IMG/VR virus record: IMGVR_UViG_3300025834_000001
Span: 1-50,658 of that record
DNA length: 50,658 bases
Direction: 5' to 3' (one strand)
DNA from: a virus
In this document: piece by piece, positions 14,864-23,398 of the stretch
Layout: every line of letters begins with the position of its first letter
Position numbering within the stretch: the first letter of the stretch is position 1
Translations under genes and position numbers: made by a program
The notes under the pieces: model-generated
The model's input: only the letters and a program-made list of their open reading frames with translations
Told to the model about the DNA's origin: nothing
The model's database searches: none

Positions 14864-16021
14864 ATGTTTTATTTAACTTACAAAAGAACCATAACACAAC
14901 GACCTACACCAGCACCATCAATAGAGTATTTAATAAAAAACTTCCATAACGTAAATCAAACCCCAGTTTACCCACTAGATCCTATCCCATCATTTGCAAC
15001 AGCAACAAAAATAATAGACCATATAAGCAATACAATGATAGATACTTACGCACCTTATATTGCTCAGCAAAAACTGATTGCACTATGGAACGAAAGTAAG
15101 TACCTACTGGATGAAGATATGTCCAAACATTATTACTCTTTCTTAATCCCAAAGAAAACAGGTGGTCAAAGAAAAATCATGGCCCCCAACGACGAGCTGA
15201 AACATTACTTAAGACGCTTTGTAGATATTATACAAGACGATTTTCACATCTTATTTCATGACGCAGCTTATGCTTATACTAAAGGTCGGTCAACAACTGA
15301 CGCAGTTAAAAAACACCAAAACAATGAAAGCCAATGGTTCTTAAAGATAGACCTTAAAGATTTCTTTCCGAGCTGTTCATACAATAAAGTTAACACAGCA
15401 CTACAAAGTATATTCCCATTATGTTGCCTTTATGATAAAGTAGAAACCAAGGAAGCTCTTGAAGGAATGTTAAGATTATGCTTTGTAAATGATGAACTTC
15501 CACAAGGTACCCCAGCAAGTCCGTTACTAACGAACCTGTTAATGTTACCTCTGGACTACACCATCAAAAATAGATTCAAAGACTTCAACAAAAGCTACTT
15601 TGTATATACCAGATACGCAGATGATATCTTAATATCTTGTAAATACAATTTCAATTGGAGAGACGTTGTAAAAGAATTAGATCATGTTCTAAAGACAATG
15701 GGCTTAACCATTAACACAGAAAAAACAAGATACGGTAACCGAAACGGAAGAAACTGGAATCTCGGATTAATGCTTAACAAAGACAACCAAATTACAGTTG
15801 GGCATAAACGAAAGAAAGAAATCCGAGCAATGATTCACAACTTCCTAGAAGATTACCACAAAGGTGAACCGTGGTCGAAGCAGGATACACAAATATTCCT
15901 TGGACAACTCAGCTACGCTACACAAGTGGAACCAGATTATTTCAACCATGTTATTAAATTAGCAGGCCATGGACGAAAATATGACCTCAGAACAGCTTCA
16001 TTGCAAATTCTGAAAAGCTAA
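14864..16021 (+). CDS. Reverse transcriptase, retron/group II-like, flanked by structured RNAs
   Basis: 385 residues after AGAAAGGAAGTACACAA. RT motifs in order: GGQRKIMAP (100-107), a KGRSTTDAV segment (140-148), FLKIDLKDFF (159-168) with the first catalytic Asp, LPQGTPASP (212-220), YADD (251-254), and a KT-containing motif D (about 283-288). The GLMLNK...VGHKRKK segment follows. QGTPASP is typical of retron and group II-type RTs and excludes the diversity-generating type. No maturase X domain or endonuclease domain is present, so a group II intron is unlikely. It sits directly after the Ubl cassette and is enclosed by two long structured non-coding regions. Its exact RT class cannot be set by eye. 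Confidence 0.9.
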   Translation: MFYLTYKRTITQRPTPAPSIEYLIKNFHNVNQTPVYPLDPIPSFATATKIIDHISNTMIDTYAPYIAQQKLIALWNESKYLLDEDMSKHYYSFLIPKKTGGQRKIMAPNDELKHYLRRFVDIIQDDFHILFHDAAYAYTKGRSTTDAVKKHQNNESQWFLKIDLKDFFPSCSYNKVNTALQSIFPLCCLYDKVETKEALEGMLRLCFVNDELPQGTPASPLLTNLLMLPLDYTIKNRFKDFNKSYFVYTRYADDILISCKYNFNWRDVVKELDHVLKTMGLTINTEKTRYGNRNGRNWNLGLMLNKDNQITVGHKRKKEIRAMIHNFLEDYHKGEPWSKQDTQIFLGQLSYATQVEPDYFNHVIKLAGHGRKYDLRTASLQILKS

Positions 16022-16073
16022 TTAAAATCTTACAATAGCAATTACTAATTAAAAGGTTAGCCCCCTAATTAGA

Positions 16074-16093
16074 CTTTAAGTGCTACACTAAAG
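16074..16093 (+). repeat. Bulged hairpin, copy 2 of 3
   Basis: CTTTA-A-GTG pairs with CACTAAAG around a CTA loop. It lies between the RT stop and the giant hairpin and has the same single-base bulge as copies 1 and 3. Confidence 0.65.
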
Positions 16094-16114
16094 AAAGAAA
16101 AATACTAATAGTAC

Positions 16115-16362
16115 AAAATTCCAGGATCTTCAGACCGTCTCGGTTAAACTTCGCCGTACTGCTCCGGGCCTCCAGTGGAAAAGCAAGCTACGGATCCAAC
16201 CCGGCGTAGCACATTTTGTAAAGTTCATTTCGCAAAAGCACTACACTCACTTTACAAAACGTGCACTGCCGGAGTGGATTCCTCAGCTTGACTTTTCCCA
16301 CCTGGGGCCCAGGAGCATACCGGCGAAAGTTAACCCAGACCGCCTGAAGATCCTCGAATTTT
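16115..16362 (+). ncRNA. ~248-nt near-continuous imperfect hairpin downstream of the RT
   Basis: The two halves are inverted copies with scattered mismatches and bulges. Outer pairs: AAAATT (16115) with AATTTT (16357), and AGGATCTTCAG (16123-16133) with CTGAAGATCCT (16344-16354). Middle: GGTTAAACTTCGCCG against CGGCGAAAGTTAACC, and GGAAAAG against CTTTTCC. Inner: TTTTGTAAAGT (16214-16224) with ACTTTACAAAA (16249-16259). The terminal loop is 24 nt. This is far longer than a terminator and resembles the long msd stem of retrons, although retron RNA normally precedes its RT. No open frame is present. Confidence 0.75.
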
Positions 16363-16420
16363 AATTTTTAAGTATTGTAAGATACAAAACTACATATTAG
16401 AGATATAGGCGTAAGTCTAG

Positions 16421-16440
16421 TTTCAAGTGCTACACTGAAA
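16421..16440 (+). repeat. Bulged hairpin, copy 3 of 3
   Basis: TTTCA-A-GTG pairs with CACTGAAA around CTA. Against copy 2, two pairs have changed in a compensatory way (C-G to T-A and T-A to C-G), while bulge and loop are kept. GTATCA and then GGGGAAACCC (16478-16487) follow, just before the next gene. Confidence 0.65.
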
Positions 16441-16477
16441 TAATATAAAGTCAAGGTATCACGTCTTTCCCATACGA

Positions 16478-16487
16478 GGGGAAACCC
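16478..16487 (+). promoter_or_regulatory. GNRA-capped mini-hairpin before the replication operon
   Basis: GGG-GAAA-CCC, flanked by CGA and CG that extend pairing, 38 nt before the ATG at 16526. A related GGGGAAACACCC sits at 14529-14540 in the upstream RT-linked RNA. It may end the structured transcript or cap a leader. Confidence 0.35.
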
Positions 16488-16525
16488 GTTTTAATTTAAG
16501 TAATATGTAGACAAGGAGTCGAATT

Positions 16526-17008
16526 ATGAGTAATATAGAAGATAGATGGATTGAACTTCAACTCTACCAACTTCTAGCAGATTTACAGGACTTCTCCAGA
16601 AATCAACTAAGTGTCCTCGATGCTGTCGAAGTATTAGCGGTATGGGGGAAATTCAGTTCAACAAAAGCAGAAAAACTTGTCTTAGATGTTATGAGTTGGC
16701 CCCACTTTAGACCTGCAAGAGAAGAACTAGCAATCCTAGCACATAAAGCCGGAGTCGATATGCCAGAAATTACAAGAGTAACACAACTGGAAAGACACAC
16801 CATCTACAGAGCAATTCAAAATGAAGCAAAAAACCCAAAGATGTGGGTGCCTAGACTTACCTTAGAAAACACCAAATTAGCCAAACAAATCATTGATAGC
16901 CACATCAATCTAAGAAAGGTAGGAATTTATGGATCACGAACAGTTAAAGAGACTGAAGAACATGCACAAAATGCTTGGACAAGAGGCATTTACTCTGAAC
17001 CATTATGA
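16526..17008 (+). CDS. HTH-like protein at the head of the replication operon
   Basis: 160 residues after ACAAGGAGTCGAATT. The middle (REELAILAHKAGVDMPEITRV, then ERHTIYRAIQNE) has the spacing of a helix-turn-helix in which an AHKAGV turn leads into TRVTQLERHTIYR. This suggests DNA binding, as in resolvase or sigma-like regulators. It overlaps the next gene by 80 nt. A regulatory or replication-initiator accessory role is possible; the family is not recognised. Confidence 0.75.
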   Translation: MSNIEDRWIELQLYQLLADLQDFSRNQLSVLDAVEVLAVWGKFSSTKAEKLVLDVMSWPHFRPAREELAILAHKAGVDMPEITRVTQLERHTIYRAIQNEAKNPKMWVPRLTLENTKLAKQIIDSHINLRKVGIYGSRTVKETEEHAQNAWTRGIYSEPL

Positions 17009-17324
17009 TTTCGCAGAAAAAACGGCAGAACCAGACGAAGAAATATGGAAAGAGTTTTTAGCTATCCCAGAAATTATGGAATGGCGTAATGCAGAATTTC
17101 AGATCATATCAGACACAGAACTAAGAAAAACAATTCATGGAATTAACACTTCCAAATCAGTAGGGCAGTCACAGCTTATTGGAGCACTTTCCAAAATTAA
17201 TGAGGTCAGTGTACAAAAAACTGGGCCTGCCTTTGTTTACTGTTATACCCCGTTAAACTCTGAAGAAGCTCAAGCTCCGGATATCAAAATCTTAACCAAA
17301 AACCCATTTGGAGACCCCGAATGA
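16929..17324 (+). CDS. Hypothetical protein overlapping its neighbour by 80 nt
   Basis: 131 residues. ATG 16929 has AAAGGTAGGAATTT upstream, a good site, so the long overlap with the previous gene is probably real; ATG 16962 is a fallback. It has an N-terminal basic helix (EQLKRLKNMHKML), and a later segment SVGQSQLIGALSKI that looks like a phage-type specificity or DNA-binding helix. It ends in an ATGA overlap with the helicase gene. Function unknown. Confidence 0.75.
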   Translation: MDHEQLKRLKNMHKMLGQEAFTLNHYDFAEKTAEPDEEIWKEFLAIPEIMEWRNAEFQIISDTELRKTIHGINTSKSVGQSQLIGALSKINEVSVQKTGPAFVYCYTPLNSEEAQAPDIKILTKNPFGDPE

Positions 17325-18673
17325 GCCCCGAATTACGACCATACCAACAAGAAGATGTAGCATTCCTAGAAAAATTAGACAGTGCAGGTTGTTTCAACGA
17401 ACAGCGAACAGGAAAAACACCCACTGCCTTAATTTTAGCTTCGCCATATAAGAAAATACTCATTATATGCCCTGGATCGGCAATGCCACAATGGAAAGAC
17501 GAATTTGAGAAATGGTTAGGTCGGCCATGCATTACCTTAATTGGTACACCTCAAAAACGTAACGATTTATTCGCACAATGGACAGATGGACTGATTGTAT
17601 CCTATGACATCTTTAAAAGTACACTGAAAGGTGCAGGACTCGTAAAAGACATAGTAAAACATCCCCCAGATTTTATGATCGTCGATGAAGCACATAGAAT
17701 CAAAAACCCCAAATCAGCAGCAGCTAAATCCGTATTTGCTTGTAAAAAGTTTACTAAAAAATTGGCATTAACGGCTACACCTGCTCACGGCAAGTCTCAA
17801 GAAATATATTCTATCTTACATTGGCTATACCCAACACGATTTACAGGATATTGGGCATTTGTAGATGAATTCTTTGCACAAGAGAAGAAATGGGGAGCAA
17901 ATGGAACTCAATTTATAGATATTGGGGGCTATTTACCAGGAAAAGAACTGGAATTACAACAGTACCTCGCTACTATCTCTACTCAGCGTAAACGAAAGGA
18001 AGTAATGCCATGGTTACCTTTGAAAGATTATACACAAATCCGATTAGAACCGACAAAGCACCAAACCAAGTACCTCGCCGAACTCCAACAGTTTTACGAA
18101 ACAGAACACGTAATTACGCAAGGAACACTCGACAGGCTAATCCGATACCGACAGATATGCTTAGCACCAGCACTTCTAGACCTCAAAGGAGAATCCCCGA
18201 AGTCAGAGTGGATTAAACAGTATCTTAAGGATTACCCAGAGGAATCTGTTATCATATTCTCTAAATTTACAAGCTATTTGAAGTTACTACAGCAGGAATT
18301 ACTAGAATTTGAACCAGCTTTAATGATAGGAGCAACTCCAATCCCATTTAGAAAAATATTAGTAAATGAATTCCAGAAAAAGAGAACTAGAATCCTATTG
18401 CTTAATCTAGATGTAGGCAAGGAGGCCCTTACCTTGGACACAGCGACGACAACAATCTTTTGTGATAAGTACCCTCCAATTGGAGATATTGCTCAAGCAG
18501 AGGACAGATTCGTGTCAACCACAGAGGACAAGAAAGACAAACCACACAAAATTATTGAGTTAATGATCAAAGACACTTACGATGAAGAACTCTATAAACT
18601 TTTAGAGAGCAGAGCAAGTGAAACAGACGTACTCAATAACTATAAATTATACTTAGAAAGGAGAAAATTATGA
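17321..18673 (+). CDS. SNF2-family DEAH helicase
   Basis: 450 residues in one SF2 double-RecA unit. N-terminal LRPYQQEDV is the SNF2 Q-like motif. Walker A is RTGKT (29-33), motif Ia ILIICPGSAMPQW, Walker B VDEAH followed by RIKNPKS, and motif III LTATP. In the second half, SVIIFSKF (motif IV), LLLNLDVGKEALTL (V) and QAEDRF (VI) are all present. Phage SNF2 proteins of this length act as ATP-driven DNA translocases in replication or recombination. The start and stop both overlap neighbours by 4 nt, so it is translationally coupled in the replication operon. Confidence 0.93.
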   Translation: MSPELRPYQQEDVAFLEKLDSAGCFNEQRTGKTPTALILASPYKKILIICPGSAMPQWKDEFEKWLGRPCITLIGTPQKRNDLFAQWTDGLIVSYDIFKSTLKGAGLVKDIVKHPPDFMIVDEAHRIKNPKSAAAKSVFACKKFTKKLALTATPAHGKSQEIYSILHWLYPTRFTGYWAFVDEFFAQEKKWGANGTQFIDIGGYLPGKELELQQYLATISTQRKRKEVMPWLPLKDYTQIRLEPTKHQTKYLAELQQFYETEHVITQGTLDRLIRYRQICLAPALLDLKGESPKSEWIKQYLKDYPEESVIIFSKFTSYLKLLQQELLEFEPALMIGATPIPFRKILVNEFQKKRTRILLLNLDVGKEALTLDTATTTIFCDKYPPIGDIAQAEDRFVSTTEDKKDKPHKIIELMIKDTYDEELYKLLESRASETDVLNNYKLYLERRKL

Positions 18674-19653
18674 CAGTAACAAACAATCCAATTTTCAATT
18701 TCAAAAAAGCTGAAAGAGTACAGTGTAAAGCATCTATTATGTTACAAGGACTATCTGGCACTGGTAAATCTGGGCTGGCATTAGCACTAGCCGAAGGATT
18801 AACCAAGCACGATTGGGACAAAGTATTCGTAATAGATACTGAAAACAAATCAGCACCACTATTCGTAGGAATTCCCTTCACATCGGGGGGCACATTCGGT
18901 TCATTTAACGTAGGGGAGCTAACAGCAGACATTGGATTCAAGCCTTCATTCTACTTAGCATTTAGAGATCACGCAGTTCTCGCAGGTGCAGAAGTAGTTA
19001 TTGAAGATAGTATCTCACACGCATGGCAATACAAAGGTGGCGTCCTTGATATGGTTACGGCAGCAACTAATAAGTCTACTAACAAAGCAGATAAGTATGC
19101 AAGTTGGAGAGACCCAGAAGTAGCTTCTGAAAAACAATTACTATTAGACCTTATCAGAGATCCAAGACTTCATGTAATCACAACAGTCCGTGTCAAAGAG
19201 AAGTATGAATTTGAAGAAGACTCAGCAGGTAAAAAGAAATTGGTATCTATGGGAGAACAACAAATCATGCAGGATGACCTTAAATATGAGCCCGATCTAG
19301 TTCTTGAAACCATCGAACCAGGCCATGTTTACAGCAAGACTAAGATTCAGTACCCTAAAGCGAGATGTACTAAGACGAGATATGCTATATTCAACAGAGG
19401 CGAAACTTACGAGTTCACTCCAGAATTAATAGAACAGCTCAGGCAGTACCTTAATGAAGGTGCAGACCCAGAAGTGTTGCTAGAAGCTCAAAGACAAGAC
19501 TACATCATCGGTGTAACAGAGTACATTGACAATAAACCAAACGCTAAAGTAATCTGGTCAGAACTGAAGAAACAAGCAGGTTACGGCGACACCAAATTAA
19601 GTGAAATGCCCCTTGATGTTATCAAAGAGCTATTCATAAAACTAACTATATAA
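18670..19653 (+). CDS. RecA-fold AAA ATPase (Sak4-like)
   Basis: 327 residues. Walker A GLSGTGKS (27-34), then VFVIDTENKSAPLF and a Walker B-like strand AEVVIEDSISHAW. Later, HVITTVRVKEKY resembles the sensor strand of phage Sak4/AAA_24 ATPases, which assist single-strand annealing recombination. It lies between the SNF2 helicase and a DUF669-like ssDNA-binding protein, an arrangement seen in many Bacillota phages. Start overlaps the helicase stop, after AAAGGAGAAAAT. Confidence 0.88.
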   Translation: MTVTNNPIFNFKKAERVQCKASIMLQGLSGTGKSGLALALAEGLTKHDWDKVFVIDTENKSAPLFVGIPFTSGGTFGSFNVGELTADIGFKPSFYLAFRDHAVLAGAEVVIEDSISHAWQYKGGVLDMVTAATNKSTNKADKYASWRDPEVASEKQLLLDLIRDPRLHVITTVRVKEKYEFEEDSAGKKKLVSMGEQQIMQDDLKYEPDLVLETIEPGHVYSKTKIQYPKARCTKTRYAIFNRGETYEFTPELIEQLRQYLNEGADPEVLLEAQRQDYIIGVTEYIDNKPNAKVIWSELKKQAGYGDTKLSEMPLDVIKELFIKLTI

Positions 19654-19665
19654 AGGAGAAAGACA

Positions 19666-20046
19666 ATGACAGACGGAACACAAACAACGCCAGAATTGGT
19701 AAATGAAACAGAACCAAGCACAGCAATCGCAACCAAAAACATGGACGATTACAACAGAGCAGCTGGAACAAGACCAATGCCTGTAGAAGCACCTAAAAAG
19801 AAAAGAGCCCCAAGAGGAACAAAATCAGTTAACCCACTAGCAGAAGCAAAAGCAGAAGTCAGACTACTTCAAGCTAAAAATGAAATGCTCAATGAGCAGA
19901 TAAAAAATGCCTTTGCAAGAGAAAGAGCTCTTATAGAGTCTGTTGAAAGCATGGCTGTAAAAGTACAGAACCAAAGTACAAAATTAGCACTTATAGAAAG
20001 ACAAATGAGAAATGTTGTCGATACCATCAACCTAGGAGGCAAATAA
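19666..20046 (+). CDS. Coiled-coil hypothetical protein
   Basis: 126 residues after AAGGAGAAAGACA. A disordered, basic first half (APKKKRAPRGTKS) is followed by a long helix with heptads from about residue 60 (LLQAKNEMLNEQIKNAFAR). It probably dimerises and may tether replication proteins. Start and end sit within 12 nt and 1 nt of neighbours. Confidence 0.75.
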   Translation: MTDGTQTTPELVNETEPSTAIATKNMDDYNRAAGTRPMPVEAPKKKRAPRGTKSVNPLAEAKAEVRLLQAKNEMLNEQIKNAFARERALIESVESMAVKVQNQSTKLALIERQMRNVVDTINLGGK

Positions 20047-20047
20047 T

Positions 20048-20614
20048 ATGGCTATCAACTTTAACGAACTGCCAACTACCAGTGGATTCGCAGTACCCCC
20101 TAAAGGGAACTACCTAGCATTGGTTGAAGTAGCAGAAATGAAACAGGGGCAGAATATGGACAAACCACCATATCTAAACCTAAGACTTGCACTAACTGAC
20201 CCAGACGGAACATCCCATGGCAAAATATTTGATATCATCTCAGAAAGTGAGCATGAAGTAATGAAATTCAAATTAAGAAGATTCATTGAAGCATGTGAAA
20301 TTCCAATCACAGGAAACTTTGACTTAAAAGACCTAGTTAAAATACTTCCTGGAAAGCAGATTATAGTGCAAACTACAATTGAGCCTGCTAAAGATGGTAG
20401 ACCCGAAAAAGGTACAGTAAATATTTTTGCAGAAGGTGTTTACTACCCTAAATCCAAAATGAACGAAATCTTCGGAATACCAACTGTAGCAACTACACCA
20501 ACAAAACCTACGGCTCCAACTCCAGCACCAGCTACAATTAATGCAGCAGACGCTGAAGACGACGCAGTAGAAGTATTTGGTGTAGACCCTATAGAACCTG
20601 CAAACGAATATTAA
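20048..20614 (+). CDS. DUF669-like ssDNA-binding protein
   Basis: 188 residues after CTAGGAGGCAAATAAT. The N-terminal domain (PPKGNYLALVEVAEMKQ, then PYLNLRLALTDPDG, KIFDIIS and RRFIEACEI) follows the DUF669 pattern of phage proteins that bind single-stranded DNA through an OB-like fold. A Pro/Thr linker leads to an acidic tail (DAEDDAVEVFGVD), as in SSB proteins that recruit partners. It sits between the Sak4-like ATPase and the primase-helicase. Confidence 0.85.
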   Translation: MAINFNELPTTSGFAVPPKGNYLALVEVAEMKQGQNMDKPPYLNLRLALTDPDGTSHGKIFDIISESEHEVMKFKLRRFIEACEIPITGNFDLKDLVKILPGKQIIVQTTIEPAKDGRPEKGTVNIFAEGVYYPKSKMNEIFGIPTVATTPTKPTAPTPAPATINAADAEDDAVEVFGVDPIEPANEY

Positions 20615-20617
20615 AGT

Positions 20618-23398
20618 ATGAGCTTTTTAACAGAATTCTTCGACATAAACGAGGAATCTGGCGAAGTTGCCGTATGTTGCCCCTTCCCACACATTACTAC
20701 AGGAGGGATGACATACTTAGAACACAATCCTTCTGCACATGTAAACACTACAACAATGTTATATCATTGTAAAGTATGTGGTACAGGTTATTCAGAGGCT
20801 CAGTTCATACAACAGCTTCTAGGTTGTGGTGTCGCAGATGCTAAAAAAATACAGCACTGCTTCACTACTACAGAGGATTTACACGATTGGAACGATTCAA
20901 CAATACTAACAACAGCCTCAAAAGAACGAGGTCTAGCCCTTGGTATTTCAGAAGAAGTTCTGAGAGAACTCAATGTTAGCACCCCAGCTGGAACCGGTGA
21001 CCTAATTGCATTCCCAGTATTCATGTTTGACCATCTTTTAGATATACGCAAATATGACCCTGGTAACAAACCTAAAGTCAAATCTAGAGCTAAATGTGTC
21101 AGTGGATTAATTATCCCATTTGATACTTGGAGAACATCACCAACAACCCGTACAACAATAGTTTGTGCAGGAGAGAAAGATATGGCTATCGCACGATCAT
21201 ATGGTTTCAATGCAATCACCATTACAGGTGGGGAGGCTACATTACCTAAAGCACCAAAATACTTTAAGGACAGAAAAATAGTTATTGCTTATGACAATGA
21301 CGGAGCAGGTATCTCGGGAGCAAAAAGACTAGCTGCCACTTTAAAACCTTATGCCGAAAGTGTAAAGGTACTGACCAATTTCCATGAAGTATGTACAGAG
21401 CAAGGCGAAGACATAACAGACTACTTTATGAAGTATAACAAGACTAGAAACGACTTAATCAAATGTATATCAAATACAGACGAGTACATACCTACATTGG
21501 AAGACCTAAAGAAAGACTACCCAATCGTAGACCTTCTAACAGCAAGTCACCCAGATAACATAGGTAAAATACTAAGGAGTAATGTACAAATCGTAGCTGT
21601 ATCCGAAGCAACTTACGCCACACCCTCAGTGATCACAGCAGATAAATTTAGAACCGGTGGAGAAAACGACGGTATGAAAGTAGGAGAAACTCGAGACTGG
21701 GAGTTAAATGAACAAACCTGTCAAGACATCCTACACCTTATGGACAACAACTTCACAGAAGAAACCATAGCAAAAAATCTACGTGGTATGCTAAAGATTA
21801 TGCTGAAAGAAAAGTATGTGCATATTAAAGCACTAGAAAAGAAAACAATATTCAAGGCTTATCTAACAGATATGTTTGAAACATCCGATACAGATACACA
21901 GCCTATGGAGTACACAGCTTACTCAATTGGTAACAAATTAGAGTCTGGTAAAAAGTACATGGCGACTTACAAATTGGTTCCTCACCCATATAAAGGACAA
22001 CAACTAACGATGATTGTTCTGGATGTAGTGCAGGCTAACGATTCCGTTTCAAACTTTCAACTGACTCCAACTGTTAAAGCAAATCTCCGAGCCTTTCAAA
22101 AGGTCAAAGGAAGTGTAGCTGAAAAAATGGAGCACATTACAGAAAGAGCAAAAGGATTAATAGGATACGATGGTAATAACCAACTGATCCAGACAATCGA
22201 CTTAGCATTTCACACAGTGTTACAATTCAGATTCGGAAATTTTAAAAGTGTACGAGGTTACCTTGACACCATTATTGTAGGAGAAAGCAGAACTGGTAAA
22301 TCCAGCACTGCCGATATACTCAGAACAACATACGCTCTAGGAACATTTACATCATTGGCAGGAAATAGTGCAACAATAGCAGGACTGGTCGGAGGCTCAA
22401 ACAAAACAGCCACTGGCTACCAGACTAGAGCAGGTACTATCCCCCAGAATCATAAGGGATTAATCATCTTTGAAGAATTTGGAAAGTCCAACGCAAATGT
22501 AACTGCAGAGCTGACTGATATTCGATCTTCCAATGAAGTACGGATAACCAGAGTTTCTGGGACTATCACATTACCTGCAATGGTAAGAATGATAGCATTA
22601 ACAAATACTAAAGCATCTGGTGGAGCCATTAGACCTATTGCAAGTTACCCAAACGGAATAAGTATTTTACAGGAATTAGTCGGAACAGCAGAAGATATAG
22701 CACGATATGACATCGCACTTGTATCAGCTGACCGAGGCAACAGCCAAATCGACCCATTATGGGAACCTCTAGAACCTTTTACAATAGAAGAATATAGAGC
22801 TAGAATTCGATGGGTATGGAGCCGAACTCCAGATCAAATAATTATCTCGCCAGAACTGAGCAAATATATAATGGAATGTGCTAACACATTAAATAAAGAA
22901 TATGCTTGTCATATTAAAATATTTGGTACAGAAGCATGGAAAAAACTAACTAGACTTGCACTAGCAGTAGCAGGGTATCTAGTTTCCACCGATCATGAGT
23001 ATGAAAACCTTATCCTACAAAAAGAGCACATAGACTATGCAAGAGATTATCTCGTCAGTATCTATGATAACTCTACTTTCAAGCTCAAGGAATATGCAGA
23101 GCATGAAAGAAAGTATTCCACGATAGACAAAGAGGGCGTAGACAACCTTCAAGATATCTATCAGAAATCTCCAAGTATGATACTTCAGTTAGAACAGAGC
23201 TCGGCTGTAACTAAAAATATGTTAGCTGCTGCTACTGGACTGGATACTGGAGAATTAAATGCTGTGTTAATGCGATTAACAAAAGGACTGTTCATTCAGA
23301 TTCAGAACCATGACATTGTTCCAACTGAAAGATTCAGACTTGGTTTAGGAAAACTCAATCGTTCAACCAGCATGGCAAGGCTAGGTGAACCCTCATGA
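20618..23398 (+). CDS. Primase (zinc finger + TOPRIM) fused to MCM-like AAA+ helicase
   Basis: 926 residues. The N-terminal zinc module has CCPFPH (20-25) and LYHCKVCG (48-55), like CHC2 primase fingers. A TOPRIM domain follows, with VCAGEKD (about 183) and YDNDGAG (about 225). The central part is unassigned. The C-terminal ATPase has Walker A GESRTGKS (about 555), the insert LAGNSATIAGLVGG, Walker B LIIFEEFGK (about 617), and sensor segment IALTNTKASG. The GxSxTxxGLxG strand before Walker B matches MCM helicases rather than DnaB-type phage helicases. It makes primers and unwinds DNA at the fork. The start is close to the previous stop with a weak site; its end overlaps the polymerase start (ATGA). 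Confidence 0.88.
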   Translation: MSFLTEFFDINEESGEVAVCCPFPHITTGGMTYLEHNPSAHVNTTTMLYHCKVCGTGYSEAQFIQQLLGCGVADAKKIQHCFTTTEDLHDWNDSTILTTASKERGLALGISEEVLRELNVSTPAGTGDLIAFPVFMFDHLLDIRKYDPGNKPKVKSRAKCVSGLIIPFDTWRTSPTTRTTIVCAGEKDMAIARSYGFNAITITGGEATLPKAPKYFKDRKIVIAYDNDGAGISGAKRLAATLKPYAESVKVLTNFHEVCTEQGEDITDYFMKYNKTRNDLIKCISNTDEYIPTLEDLKKDYPIVDLLTASHPDNIGKILRSNVQIVAVSEATYATPSVITADKFRTGGENDGMKVGETRDWELNEQTCQDILHLMDNNFTEETIAKNLRGMLKIMLKEKYVHIKALEKKTIFKAYLTDMFETSDTDTQPMEYTAYSIGNKLESGKKYMATYKLVPHPYKGQQLTMIVLDVVQANDSVSNFQLTPTVKANLRAFQKVKGSVAEKMEHITERAKGLIGYDGNNQLIQTIDLAFHTVLQFRFGNFKSVRGYLDTIIVGESRTGKSSTADILRTTYALGTFTSLAGNSATIAGLVGGSNKTATGYQTRAGTIPQNHKGLIIFEEFGKSNANVTAELTDIRSSNEVRITRVSGTITLPAMVRMIALTNTKASGGAIRPIASYPNGISILQELVGTAEDIARYDIALVSADRGNSQIDPLWEPLEPFTIEEYRARIRWVWSRTPDQIIISPELSKYIMECANTLNKEYACHIKIFGTEAWKKLTRLALAVAGYLVSTDHEYENLILQKEHIDYARDYLVSIYDNSTFKLKEYAEHERKYSTIDKEGVDNLQDIYQKSPSMILQLEQSSAVTKNMLAAATGLDTGELNAVLMRLTKGLFIQIQNHDIVPTERFRLGLGKLNRSTSMARLGEPS

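Noticed and set aside
14864-16021. Diversity-generating retroelement
   Set aside because: Motif B is QGTPASP, not the DGR-type (I/V/L)GxxxSQ, and I found no adenine-varied repeat of an RT-proximal template in the fibre gene.
14433-16525. Group II intron
   Set aside because: The RT lacks maturase and endonuclease domains, the neighbouring ORFs are intact on both sides, and I found no domain V-like AGC...AY hairpin end.
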